A stretch of 64,000 nt of DNA from a bacterium (GTDB taxonomy: Bacteria; Myxococcota; UBA727; JAUIJE01): NCBI GenBank assembly GCA_030431455.1, contig JAUIJE010000019.1, positions 1-64,000 of the forward strand, given 5' to 3'. The first letter of the stretch is position 1, and every line of letters begins with the position of its first letter. Positions 47,834-59,384 of the stretch are shown in pieces. A model generated the notes under the pieces. It did not search any database. It had not been told where the DNA came from and worked only from the letters and a program-made list of their open reading frames with translations. Position numbers and translations under genes: made by a program.

Positions 47834-49293
47834 GGGCCCTCCGCGGGGTCGACGGTGACAAAGTCAGAGTTCGGGCGTTGGCTCGCGTACACCGCTTCCG
47901 CCCAGCCCGCGGGCACCGCCTGGTCGAGGAGCAGGACCTCGTCGAGGGTGCCGTCCAGCCATTCGTCGGTGGTCACCCAGGGCACGGTGGCGAGCCACAC
48001 GTCTTGGTCGGGGTCGTCGAAATACGGGGTCACGTCCTGTTCGTCGACGAGAACGCCGTTGATCCACAACGTGGACAGGCCCGCCTCGGTGGCGCGCAAA
48101 AAGACGTGGGTCCAGCCCGGGTGGCCCTGGCCGGGCGGGGGCGTGAGCAACGACAGGTAGTTGTTGGGCCCAAAGCGCGTGTGCAGGTTGTACGCGGTGT
48201 CCGCGGGGTTGGGGTTGAGCACCACGTCGAGCCCGTCGACCGAGTCGAACGCGGGGCGGCGCACGAACAGGCGCATCCAGCGGTTGGCGTTCTCGTCGTC
48301 GACGGAGACCCACGCGGAGAGGCTCAGGCTGGCCAGCGACGGGGCGGCGGCATCGGACCAGGGCACTTGCACCCCCGCGGTGCCGCTGAAGTGCGACGCG
48401 CGGCCGACCACGCCGGCGGGGAAGGGGTTGTTGGGGTCGAGGGCCTGGGGCTGCAAGATGCCGTCGCGTTGCGCCTGGCTGCTGTCGGGCACGGTGTCGC
48501 CAACGTTGCCTTGGTCGAGGTGCCAGACGCCGACGAAGTCATCGGACCAGGCCGGGGGGGGGACGGGCGGGGTCCCAGCCGGGTGGAAATAGGCATAGAA
48601 GGTCGTGTTTTGGCCGGGCACGAGCTGGGGGACCCGCACGTAGGCTTCGAGGCTGCCGGTGCCCGGGTCGTAGTGGGTGATGTCCGCGCCCCAGAGCACA
48701 TCGGTGCTCGAGAAGAACGCGATCTGTGCGGCCTGTGCGCCGGAGGCCTCGGGGCTGGCGTCGAGCCGCACCAACACCGGGAAGTCCTGGAGCGTGGCCG
48801 TGACCTGGGTGCCGTCGACGTGAATCGCGCGCCGGGCGAGGTACGGCAGGTTCCATGGGGCGCCCGCGTCGACGCCGTGCGCGTCCGGGGGCCCCCCCGC
48901 ATCAAACAGCCCCGCGTCGAGCCCCCCGGCGTCGACCGTCACGATCACCCCGGCGTCGTCGTCGCCTGAAGAACCGGCGTCGGCGGCTCCGCCGTCCGAC
49001 GGTTCTTCCAAGCCGCCGTCAGGCGGCCCATCTCCATCCCCATCTCCATCTCCATCTCCATCTCCGTCGCCGTCGCCGTCGCCTGAAGAACCGGCGTCGG
49101 CGGCTCCGCCGTCCGACGGTTCTTCCAAGCCGCCGTCCGGCGGCCGGTCTCCATCGCCATCGCCATCGCCGTCACCGTCGCCGTCTCCATCCCCGTCGCC
49201 GGAAGAACCGGGGCCCCCCACCAAAAAGAACGAGCAGCCGCCCGCCATTGTCAGCAACCCCACCAGCGCGCTCGCCCACACCATCCGCAGCAT
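47830..49293 (-). CDS. DUF2341/LamG-type lipoprotein with duplicated cassette linker
   Basis: A 487-residue lipoprotein (lipobox MAGGC). The N-terminal 130 residues are linker: a Gly-Asp tract, a cassette copy, a second Gly-Asp tract and a second cassette copy, then Asp/Ala/Gly sequence. From about 145 a DUF2341-like domain (ARRAIHVDGTQVTATLQDFPVLVRLD) is followed by a LamG/concanavalin-like lectin domain (WSDDFVGVWHLDQ, SLSAWVSVDDE, WTHVFLRATEAGL, WLDGTLDEVLLLD). Such pairs bind glycans or polymers on secreted proteins. TACGCT six bases before ATG 49293 suggests a leaderless mRNA, although GGGGG there could also act as a weak Shine-Dalgarno. Confidence 0.88.
   Translation of the reverse strand: MLRMVWASALVGLLTMAGGCSFFLVGGPGSSGDGDGDGDGDGDGDGDGDRPPDGGLEEPSDGGAADAGSSGDGDGDGDGDGDGDGDGDGPPDGGLEEPSDGGAADAGSSGDDDAGVIVTVDAGGLDAGLFDAGGPPDAHGVDAGAPWNLPYLARRAIHVDGTQVTATLQDFPVLVRLDASPEASGAQAAQIAFFSSTDVLWGADITHYDPGTGSLEAYVRVPQLVPGQNTTFYAYFHPAGTPPVPPPAWSDDFVGVWHLDQGNVGDTVPDSSQAQRDGILQPQALDPNNPFPAGVVGRASHFSGTAGVQVPWSDAAAPSLASLSLSAWVSVDDENANRWMRLFVRRPAFDSVDGLDVVLNPNPADTAYNLHTRFGPNNYLSLLTPPPGQGHPGWTHVFLRATEAGLSTLWINGVLVDEQDVTPYFDDPDQDVWLATVPWVTTDEWLDGTLDEVLLLDQAVPAGWAEAVYASQRPNSDFVTVDPAEGP
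48962..49029 (-). repeat. Palindromic cassette, copy C
   Basis: 68 bp identical to the corresponding part of copies A and D, on the minus strand, inside the lipoprotein linker. Flanked by a Gly-Asp tract on its 5' side. Confidence 0.85.
49030..49204 (-). repeat. Two (Gly-Asp)n tracts flanking cassette copy B
   Basis: GGNGAY hexamers occupy about 49030-49078 and 49147-49204 (minus strand), separated by cassette copy B. They encode acidic spacers of about eight and ten Gly-Asp pairs. Confidence 0.75.
49079..49146 (-). repeat. Palindromic cassette, copy B
   Basis: 68 bp matching copy C at all but about two positions, 117 bp away in the same gene. Together with the Gly-Asp tract between them it looks like a tandem duplication of a cassette-plus-tract unit. 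Confidence 0.85.
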
Positions 49294-49305
49294 GCCCCCA
49301 GCGTA
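49294..49305 (-). promoter_or_regulatory. -10 box placed for a leaderless transcript
   Basis: TACGCT (49300-49305, minus strand) lies six bases before ATG 49293. Confidence 0.4.
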
Positions 49306-49461
49306 CCCCGGCCGCGCCCGGTGCGGCGCCAGCCGGCCTTGGCTTTGGCAGCCAAAGCGGCGCGGATCGTGTTGACCGATGTCTCACCTTTCTGTACCCC
49401 GCGCCCACCCGGGATAACCCCGCAAAAGCTTTGACATGTTTGTTGTCTGAGGAGCCACGCC

Positions 49462-51672
<2,211 letters not shown>

Positions 51673-52177
51673 TTTTTGGGAGGGGCTGTCCCAGGCCCCT
51701 GGCAATGCTTCGCATTGCTTAGGCGAACTGTGTTCGCCCTCCCCCGCTCACGGCTCCTAAAGTCGCCGAGTCGCGGGGCCCCCACCCAATGTCGCTGCTC
51801 CAACGGCCTGGCTGCCGCGAAGCGGCAGCTTAAGCCAAGCCGAAGGCTTGGCCTCCGGCCCGTCGCAGCGGGCTTGCATCCTGCGGATGCAACGGTGTTG
51901 AGGTTTTGGGATGTGCTAGATGCTCTGTCCTCCGCGAGGGGGCGTAGGCCCCCTCGCCCCTTCACGGCGCGCAAGCGCTCGTGGGGGGCCAAGCGACGCT
52001 TGGCTGGAGCAACGCGGATGCAACCAGCTGGGGAAGACAACGGGTGGATCGGAAAAGCCCGCGCCTTGTGCGCGGGTTTTTTGTGCGTGGGGCGGGCCCC
52101 CCTTCCGGGGCGCAGGAGGCTCGTCCATTCGCGGGGACCGAATCGTTTTGTCGGTGTGGCCAAGGCCCGGAGGCGAC
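51673..52177. other. 505-bp non-coding region with an array of small perfect hairpins
   Basis: No credible gene is seen here. Instead a series of short palindromes follow one another: 51681-51700; 51702-51718 (7 bp, loop TTC); 51722-51738 (7 bp, loop TGT); 51811-51829 (8 bp, loop GAA); 51834-51852 (8 bp, loop GAA); 51858-51873; 51874-51892 (8 bp, loop TGC); 51935-51956 (9 bp, loop GTAG); 51964-51984; 51988-52004 (7 bp, loop GAC); and the terminator at 52058-52082. Stem sequences differ from each other, loops are three or four bases. The first hairpin may terminate hppA. The rest could be a structured RNA or a mobile palindrome cluster. Confidence 0.75.
52058..52082 (+). terminator. Rho-independent terminator
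   Basis: CCCGCGC (52058-52064), loop CTTGT, GCGCGGG (52070-52076), then six T (52077-52082). It closes the hairpin array on the plus strand, consistent with transcription through that region. Confidence 0.8.
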
Positions 52178-54636
52178 GTGCAACGATTTGAGCTGTCGGA
52201 CGGAAAATCGAACAAATTCTGGCAAGTAGACGTGCAGGACACGGACCTGGTGGTCCGGTACGGGCGCATCGGGACCGACGGCCAGGAGAAGATCAAGTCG
52301 TTCGACTCCACGACCCAGGCGGAAAAGGAGCGCGACAAGCTCATCGCCCAGAAGACCAAGAAGGGCTACGCCCCGGCCGGGGACACCGCCCGGGCGGCGC
52401 CGCCCGCGCCGAATCGTGACAAGCCGGCGCCGAAGCCAGCGGCCTCGAAGCCGGCGGTCAAAAAAACGGCCCGCGCGGGGGTGCCGGAGGTGCTCGCGCA
52501 CCCCCCGTGGCTGGCGCCGAAAAAGGCCTCAACCAAAAAAGCGGGGCCGGCGGTGGTGATCGAGCTCGAGCCCCTCCCGCATCCCGAGTCGATGGACTGG
52601 GAAGAGGGCGCGCGGGAAGAGCACACCCGCTATGCCCCACACGAATCCAGAAAGAGCGTGCAGGAGTTCTTGAACCGGTGCGCAGAACACGCGGACAAGG
52701 GCAAAAGCATGTACGCGTACATCGATGACCACTGGTACATGCGTGACCTGGTCGACGACGACATCGCCCGCGCGCTGGCGGAGGCCCCGAATCACGTCTG
52801 GCGCAGCTACACCGCAGAGTACGTCGTGGGCCGGCTGAACGAGCGCGTGCTCGAGTCCGAACGCATCTTCGAGCTCGCCGCCCATTTCGGCCAACCCGCC
52901 GCGAGCAAGATGTTGGCGCCGGTGGTGTCCACCCGGGCGGCGCGGTTCATGGCCCGCGGGTTCGTGGGCAAGCGCACCCGCGCGTTGGGCGAAGCCTGGC
53001 TCGACAAACACCCCGAGACCGCGGCGGTGGGGCTCATTCCTGTGGCATTGGAAAAGAAGGGCAAAGACCGCGACGCGGCCCGGGCCGCCCTGCAACACCT
53101 GGGGGCTCGCGGCCACGGCCCGCTCGTGCAGCAGACCGCGGCGCGCTACGGTGAGGAAGCCGCCGCCGACATGCGCGCGTTGCTCGGCGAGGACACCGCG
53201 GCCGCGTTGCCGGACAAGCTGCCCAAGCTCCCGAAGTTCCTGCAGCGGGACGCGCTCCCACCCGTCGAGCTGACAAGCGGCGGCACCCTGGCCGAGGACG
53301 AGGTCGAGGCGCTGCTCACGATGCTCGCGTTTTCGCCCCTGGACAATCCCTACACCGGCATCGCCGCGGTCAAGGCCGCGTGCACCGACGAGAGCTTGGC
53401 CGCGTTCGCCTTGGCCTTGTTCCAACAGTGGCAAGCCAACCGCGAGCCGTCCGCCGAGGCCTGGATGCTGTTCGCGGGGGGGCTGCTCGGCGACGATCAG
53501 CTGGCCCGGGCGCTCACCCCCGTGATCCGGGCCTGGCCGGGGGCGGGCGGTCACCAAAAGGCGGTCAAAGGCCTGGCCGTGCTGCGGGCCATCGGGTCCG
53601 ACGTGGCGATGATGATGCTGTATGGCATTTCGCAGAAGGTGAAGTTCAAGGGCATCAAGGAGCAGGCCCGCCAGATGGTGGACGCCATCGCCCAGGAGCG
53701 CGGCCTCACCGTGGCCGAGCTCGGCGACCGGTTGGTCCCGCGGCTCGACCTCGACGACGATGGGTCGATGCGCCTCGACTTTGGGCCCCGGGCGTTCACG
53801 TGGGCTTCGATGAAGCGCTCAAGCCCTTTGTCGTCGACGAGAACAATAAGCGGCTCAAGTCCTTGCCCAAGCCGGGCAAGGCCGACGACGCGGCGCTGGC
53901 CGCCGCCGCCACCGAGCGGTTCAAGACGCTGAAGAAGGACGTGCGGACCTTGGCCCACCAACAGGTGCTGCGGCTCGAGCTCGCGATGTGCGACCGGCGG
54001 CGCTGGCGCGCGGCCGATTTTCGGTCCTACCTGGTGGAGCACCCCTTGGTGGTGCACCTGGCCCGCCGCCTGGTGTGGGGGGTGTACGACGCGCAGGGCG
54101 CGCTGCAGACCACGTTCCGGGTGGCGGAGGACCGCACCTTGGCCGATGTCGACGACAACCAAATGACATTGGACGACAACGCCCGCGTGGGGTTGGTGCA
54201 CCGGCTCGACCTGTCCGACGCGCAGGTCGCGCGCTGGGGCCAGGTGTGGAGTGACTACGAGTTGGTGCAACCGTTCGAACAGCTCAGCCGCGAGACGTTT
54301 GTGCTGCGCGACGACGAACGCGGGTCCCGATCCCTCGGCCGGCACGACGCCGAGCGCGAGGTGTCGTTGTCCCAGGTGCTCAGCCTGCTCAACCGCGGGT
54401 GGGAAAAGGGCCCGCCCCAGGACGCGGGCCTCATCTGGTGGCTGCGGCGTCCGCTCCCCGGCGCGCGCGACCCCGCCAAGCTTCACCTCAGCCCGGGGCT
54501 GTACGCCGGGGGCCATTGGGAAGAGGGCGAGGCCCAAAAGCTCGAGGCGATTTCGTTGCCGGTGGCCGCGGGCGACCTCGACCCCGCGCTCTGTTCGGAG
54601 CTGTTGCGCGACATCTCGCTGGTGATGTCCGACTGA
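52178..54636 (+). pseudogene. WGR/DUF4132 protein gene with a single-base frameshift
   Basis: GTG 52178 follows GGAGG at four bases. The first frame (to 53932) gives a WGR domain at about residues 1-75 (FWQVDVQDTDLVVRYGRIGTDGQ), a Lys/Ala/Pro linker, and the start of a DUF4132 region. At about 53795-53801 homology moves to the next frame: the first ends its sensible sequence at DFGPRAF, the second continues VGFDEALKPFVVDENNKRL and runs to 54636 with typical DUF4132 motifs (SDYELVQPFEQLSRE, WWLRRPLPG). One missing base in TTCACGTGGGC explains it. Restored length would be about 819 residues. WGR domains bind DNA or act as protein modules; function unknown. It may be an assembly indel rather than a real pseudogene. 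Confidence 0.8.
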
Positions 54637-54777
54637 CCGTGCGCGGCCGTCGCAATGCCACTGCGTGCCTCCGCGGCGTGCGGGTGTGGCCGCGGGTGGA
54701 TGTGGGCGCGGTCACAGAACACGCCGTGCCATTTGCGCCCGGCCCACGATCTGGCCAGCGCCCGGTCCGCGTCGTTT

Positions 54778-54805
54778 CTCCTCCACGGGGCTGCCCCGGA
54801 GGAGG
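54778..54805 (+). promoter_or_regulatory. Hairpin burying the Shine-Dalgarno of the LNR lipoprotein gene
   Basis: CTCCTCC (54778-54784) can pair with GGAGGAG (54798-54804), with an inner GGGG/CCCC stem (54787-54790 and 54794-54797, loop CTG). The right arm is the Shine-Dalgarno GGAGGAGG, six bases before ATG 54811. In the folded state the ribosome site would be closed. Confidence 0.6.
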
Positions 54806-54810
54806 TCAGG

Positions 54811-56241
54811 ATGTGGCATCGGCTGAACAATCGTGGGGGGTTGGCTCTCATCATCTTCCTCGGGGGGGCGCTGTCCGCGTGCACCGGCGGGGACGGGGAG
54901 GAGATCGCCCGCGACGACGACGACCGCGGCGATGGGCAAGAAGACCTCTGCGAGACCCAGGGCTTGTACGGCGATGGTGTGTGCGACCGCGCCTGCGCCA
55001 ACCCCGACCCCGATTGTGAGGGCGAAGGCGGCGATGGCGATGGGCCGCCTGACGGCGGCTTGGAAGAACCGTCGGACGGCGGAGCCGCCGACGCCGGTTC
55101 TTCAGGCGATGGGGACGGCGACGGGGATGGGGATGGGGATGGTGATGGTGATGGGGATGGGGATGGCGACGGCGACGGCGACGGCGATTGCGCGGGCCAA
55201 CCTGCCTGGATCAGCGACGGCTACTGCGACCCGGAGAACAACAACGCGGGGTGCGGCTACGACGGGGGCGATTGTTGTTCGGACACCTGCAGCGACGGGC
55301 CCCAGTACATGTGCGGCTCAGCCGGCTTCGACTGCCAAGACCCCAACGCGAGCGGCAACGGCGGGTGCGGCGACCCGCTTCACGTCGCGGGCACGTTGCA
55401 GGTGGCGGGCAAGACCGTCACCGCCCAACCCGGTGCGTTCGCCACCATGAACCTGCGCCACAAGATCGACATCGACCCCATCGAGGACGGCTGCGTGTCC
55501 GCCCAGAACGTGCAGGTCGAAATGAAACTGCATCCGAACGGGTGTCGGGTGGACCTGCACTTCACCCAGCAGGACAACACCGCGTTGGTGCGGCTGAGCT
55601 GGCTCTCGTTCCACGCCGATTCTTTCTGCCCCGGGTTTTTGGACGCGGAGGAGGGCTCCTACACGACGTCGTCGTCCGCGGCGATGGCCGATGGCTTCGC
55701 TGCCCACGCCGCCCTGTGGCTGCAAGGGCTGCCCGCCCAGGTCCCGGATGCCCAGGCGAGCACCTCCTGCTTGGACAACGTCACCCTCAGCGTCGCGGAC
55801 CTCGACATCCCGGTGGGCACCCCCGGCGGCGAAGCGGCCAGCATCAATCTCAGCGGGTTGACCATCACCGGCTCGCCGGTGAGCACCGGCAGCACCAACG
55901 CCGCGTGCCTTCAGGGCGTGGGGTGTATGGCGTCCGCGCACGACGGGGGCGGCGGCCTCTGCTACGACTTCGGCACCTGCGCCCCCGGCTACAGCTATGA
56001 CCCCGACCAGGACATGTGCCAGTTCGGCCCTGGGCCCGAGCCGGAGCCGGAGCCGGAGCCCGAGCCCACCGGCGAGTGGACCTGTTCGGCCAGCTACTAC
56101 GGCACCGGCGACGGCTGTGACTGCGGGTGCGGCATCCCCGACCCGGACTGCGCGACCTCCGCCATCGCCTCGTGCGCCTACGCGGGCAACTGCGGGTCCC
56201 TCGACTTCGTCGACCCCGCGGACACGACCCAATGTCTCTGA
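54811..56241 (+). CDS. LNR-containing Cys-rich lipoprotein with cassette and (Gly-Asp)n linker
   Basis: A 476-residue lipoprotein (lipobox LSAC). After an acidic stretch and a short Cys motif (LYGDGVCDRACANPDPDC) come cassette copy D, 14 Gly-Asp pairs, and an LNR (Lin-12/Notch repeat) module of about 30 residues, ISDGYCDPENNNAGCGYDGG followed by DCC, with the DGxCD and GYDGGDC calcium-coordinating pattern. A beta-rich domain of about 230 residues with two Cys pairs follows, then a Pro-Glu repeat and a final Cys module ending GCGIPDPDCA. ATG 54811 has a strong Shine-Dalgarno in a hairpin. Surface display and calcium-dependent folding are likely; the function is unknown. Confidence 0.87.
   Translation: MWHRLNNRGGLALIIFLGGALSACTGGDGEEIARDDDDRGDGQEDLCETQGLYGDGVCDRACANPDPDCEGEGGDGDGPPDGGLEEPSDGGAADAGSSGDGDGDGDGDGDGDGDGDGDGDGDGDGDCAGQPAWISDGYCDPENNNAGCGYDGGDCCSDTCSDGPQYMCGSAGFDCQDPNASGNGGCGDPLHVAGTLQVAGKTVTAQPGAFATMNLRHKIDIDPIEDGCVSAQNVQVEMKLHPNGCRVDLHFTQQDNTALVRLSWLSFHADSFCPGFLDAEEGSYTTSSSAAMADGFAAHAALWLQGLPAQVPDAQASTSCLDNVTLSVADLDIPVGTPGGEAASINLSGLTITGSPVSTGSTNAACLQGVGCMASAHDGGGGLCYDFGTCAPGYSYDPDQDMCQFGPGPEPEPEPEPEPTGEWTCSASYYGTGDGCDCGCGIPDPDCATSAIASCAYAGNCGSLDFVDPADTTQCL
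55042..55112 (+). repeat. Palindromic cassette, copy D
   Basis: 71 bp identical to copy A at 44471-44541, about 10.5 kb away in a gene of unrelated domain content. It again directly precedes a Gly-Asp tract. Confidence 0.85.
55105..55188 (+). repeat. (Gly-Asp)14 hexanucleotide tract
   Basis: Fourteen GGNGAY hexamers between cassette copy D and the LNR module. Confidence 0.85.
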
Positions 56242-56328
56242 CCGCGCGGGGGACCAGGCCCGGCCCCGGCGGCGGCACGATGTGCTATTCCCTCCCCGCG
56301 GGGCGCGCTTGGCCCCCGGTGAGGTGAC

Positions 56329-56949
56329 ATGGCCCGACCGACCGACGCCGATTCCGCCAAGACCTTGGAGACGATTCAGGGCGCGGCCATGGACATCCTC
56401 CAGACCGATGGGCCCGAGGGGTTGAGCTTTCGCAAGGTGGCCAAGGCCGCGGGGGTGGGGCTCGGTACCGTGCGGTACTACTTCGCGACCCAAGAAGAGC
56501 TGCTCGAGGCGTGTCTGGACGGTTTTCAGGACCGGCTCGTCGACCTCGAGCGCCAGTGGGTCGCGGTGCTCGCCGACGCCGACGACATCGACGAGGCCCT
56601 GCGCCAGGCGATGCGCGCGACGTGTCTTCTGGTCTGGGCCAACCAACCGCTCCTGCGGCTGCGCATGATGGACTCGGTGCAAAAAGGCGGGCTCAACCCG
56701 CGTCGCCGGCGCAACCAGCGCGACCCGTTCTTTCGCAACGTGGCCGGGGTGCTGGCGGAGCACGCCGGCCGCAGCGCCGACGACCTGCGGTTGGTCATCG
56801 ACACCGTGATGCGGCTGGTCTCGTGGTACGGCGCCATCGACGACGATGAGGCGTGCAACGTGGCCGACCTGGCCGACGTCGGCGCCGCCCGCGAGCGGTT
56901 GATGGAGCATTGTGTACAAACCGCGCTTCAGCTGTTGCGGGCCCGCTGA
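56329..56949 (+). CDS. TetR-family transcriptional regulator
   Basis: A 206-residue regulator. The N-terminal helix-turn-helix at about 29-62 (GLSFRKVAKAAGVGLGTVRYYF followed by QEELLEA, given in parts) is typical of TetR repressors; the C-terminal 140 residues are helical and variable, forming the ligand-binding and dimer part. ATG 56329 follows GGTGAGGTG. The gene directly precedes, without a gap, a large lipoprotein gene starting GTG after its stop, so it may regulate its own operon. The effector is unknown. Confidence 0.93.
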   Translation: MARPTDADSAKTLETIQGAAMDILQTDGPEGLSFRKVAKAAGVGLGTVRYYFATQEELLEACLDGFQDRLVDLERQWVAVLADADDIDEALRQAMRATCLLVWANQPLLRLRMMDSVQKGGLNPRRRRNQRDPFFRNVAGVLAEHAGRSADDLRLVIDTVMRLVSWYGAIDDDEACNVADLADVGAARERLMEHCVQTALQLLRAR

Positions 56950-59384
56950 GTGCGCGCCCTGCGTTTGACCGTCGCCATCGCCGCGCTGGCCGCGGGCGGT
57001 TGTGCCAGCGAGCCGACACAACCTGACGCGCCCGGGCCCGCGCCGGACCAGGGGCCCCCGAGTCTGGTCTGGGAGGTCGAGAGCGCCGCGGGGGAGATCG
57101 ACTACATCGCGGTGCAGCCGCCGGTCACGATGCCGGTGGCGGACGTGGACGACACGTTCGTCACCGTGTTCGAGAACGCCGACCGGTCCAACCTCGTCGG
57201 GGGGGGACTCGACCGCCTGCCCGTCGACCGGTTGCTGCGGCTGTTCGGGTTGCCCGCGGGGCAGAAGCTGCGGGAGGTGATCGATGTCGAGACCCAGGCC
57301 GCGGTGGACGCCTGGATCGCCGCGCTGGGCGCGCAGCGCCCGGACCTGCTCGAGAACCTGCACCCGGTGGCGGTGGCGCTGTTGGTGTGGACCACCCGGC
57401 CGCCGGTGAAGGTCGAGGCCGCCGATGTTCCCCAATGTGACAGTGAAGGGTACAGGTCCCGGCTGCGGCGGGTGCCCGCGTCGCCAACCGCGGACGCGGC
57501 GACGTGGGACACCCTCGAGCAGGCGATCAAAGACATTCCGCCGGCCCAAGGCGCGGCCCTGCTTCGCACCGCGCTGACCGCGTCCGAAGCCGAGGCCGCG
57601 GTGGCCGAGGAGCACAAGGCCTGGGATGCCTATCGCGGGGGGGACCTGGCCGCGATCGCCCAGGCGATGGGGGCGGTGAGCGCGCACCATCCACTGTACG
57701 GGCTGGAAGCGTTGGTCGAAGGGGCGATGGCCCAGCGGCCTTGCAGCAGCATTCTGGACAACCACGCCGTCGACGCGATGGTGATCTACCACCGCCAGAT
57801 GGAGGGCTGCCGCGCCGACCTCGCGTCCGCGGGGGCCACCCTGCGCCGCCTGCACCGGGGCGACACCCTGCGCACCGCCACCGATCGCGCCCCCCACCGC
57901 ACCACCCTCACCGCGGCGGCGCCCACCGAACAGACCTTGGGGGTGCACGTCACCGGCGGCCCCGCGCCCCAGGTGGTTCGCATGCCCGCGGACCTCTCCC
58001 TGACCATGGTGCGCGCCGCCGCGGGCCGGCTGTATTTCGACGACACCACCATGATCCTGCTGCAGGACCTGGGCGCCACCAGCGGGCGAGGCCCCAAGCC
58101 CCACACGATGTGGAACGTGGAGACCAACCAGGTCGCGGCGACGTTTCACGCGCGCACCCTGCTCGAGATCTACGACGGGCCCGCGGGGCGGGGGGTGTTG
58201 ATTCACGACGACGCGGGCGGCGGGCTGGCGATGGTGGACCCCGCCGGGCAACGCCACGTGCCCGAGGCGCACACCGTCGAGGGCGCCCCGCTTGCCATCG
58301 TCCGCATCCTGCCCTTCCACCAAGGTCCGGTGGTGGTGTTCGCCACCGATCCCAGCGAGACCGCGTACCGCCGTGGGGGGACGGGGGACGTCTACCTCGC
58401 CAACTGGGAAGACCTGTCGAACAGTCGCATTGTGTTCGCACCACACAACCGGGTTCGGGTCTCGTCGCGGGCGATGCGGTCCGCGATCTCCCAAGCCGGG
58501 ACCAAGTTGCGCTTTGGCGCGGCCGTCCCCGGGGTGCGGTCCCCGTCGGGTCCGGACGCGACGTGCGTGGCCCTGGACTGGATCGAAGGCCGGGCGACCT
58601 GTGTGCGCTGGGAAGGCGGCGGCCGGCAGTGGGTGGGCGGGCTCGAGAGCGATCCGCTGGAGGTCGCCGGGGCCACCACCGTCCAGGTGCTCGGCCGCGG
58701 CCTGGACGGGGCCGGCGCGGTGGCGCCGACCCCGGGCTGTGTCGATCCGCGCGCCTGGCTCCACCAACATTGGGTGGCCTTGCCCTGTCCCGGCCACGTG
58801 GTGTTTGCCCACGGGGCGGACGAGCGGGTGCTCCCGGTGGCGCCCGGGGAGGGCCGCGCCGGGGCCCGGGTCACCCCGGTGGCGGACGGGCTGGTCGTCG
58901 TCGAACAGCGCCAGTCAGGGGCCCACCACAGCGTGGTGGTGAACCTGGACCGCGCGGTGGTCGCCTTGCCCGCCCACGCCCGGGTCGGGGTGGGGCTGCA
59001 CCACCGCGCGCTGCTGGTGTTCGGGGGGGACGACCACCGCACCGGCGTGTACGCGGTCGACACCGGCGTGCTCACCTGGCTCGACGGGTTCGCCTGCGCG
59101 GGGGCGCGGTCCCCGCATCTCAAGTTTGCCTCCGCCGAGCGCTTGGTGTGCAGTGCCCCGAGGACCGCAAACATGACGCCCCGGCCACGGTGGTGGTCGT
59201 GGACCGGGCCACCGGGGCGTCGGTGTCGCACGAGGGCGCCTTCTTTGCCCTGGGCCGCGACAAGCTGTTCTTGGCGCGCGCGCTGCCGTCGCTGCCCCCC
59301 CGGGGGAAGGCGCTGCCGACCACGCGGACGACCCGCATGCAGTATCTTTGGGTTCCCTGGCCCGGGGGATCGGCCCCCGAGTGA
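56950..59384 (+). pseudogene. Large lipoprotein gene with a single-base frameshift near its 3' end
   Basis: GTG 56950 immediately after the TetR stop starts a lipoprotein (signal MRALRLTVAIAALAAGGC). The reading frame is coherent for about 735 residues, with many beta-strand-like segments (VVVFATDPSETAYRRGGTG, HHRALLVFGGDDHRTGVYAV) suggesting a beta-propeller. At the C-run 59156-59159 it stops making sense; the other frame continues EDRKHDAPATVVVVDRATGASV to a stop at 59384, abutting the tolC-like gene stop with no gap. Adding one C to CCCC restores a protein of about 811 residues. A homopolymer assembly error is likely; otherwise the product has an aberrant Arg/Pro-rich tail. Confidence 0.75.

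Noticed and set aside
47018-49293. A lectin-binding toxin pair (LamG lipoprotein plus coupled exported protein)
   Set aside because: There is no toxin, pore-forming or immunity signature; only coupling and export are seen.
41592-49293. A biosynthetic gene cluster or defence island in the accessory part
   Set aside because: No NRPS, PKS, RiPP, restriction-modification or known defence genes are present; contents are transport and surface proteins.
51702-52004. Hairpin array as a CRISPR array or integron attC cluster
   Set aside because: Stems differ in sequence and spacing is irregular, so there is no constant repeat with spacers; no cas genes, integrase or cassette genes lie beside it.
51676-52191. 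171-residue plus-strand open frame after hppA
   Set aside because: It runs straight through the hairpin array and a Rho-independent terminator, and its Arg/Pro/Leu-rich sequence is what palindromic GC-rich DNA would give. I see a non-coding region instead.
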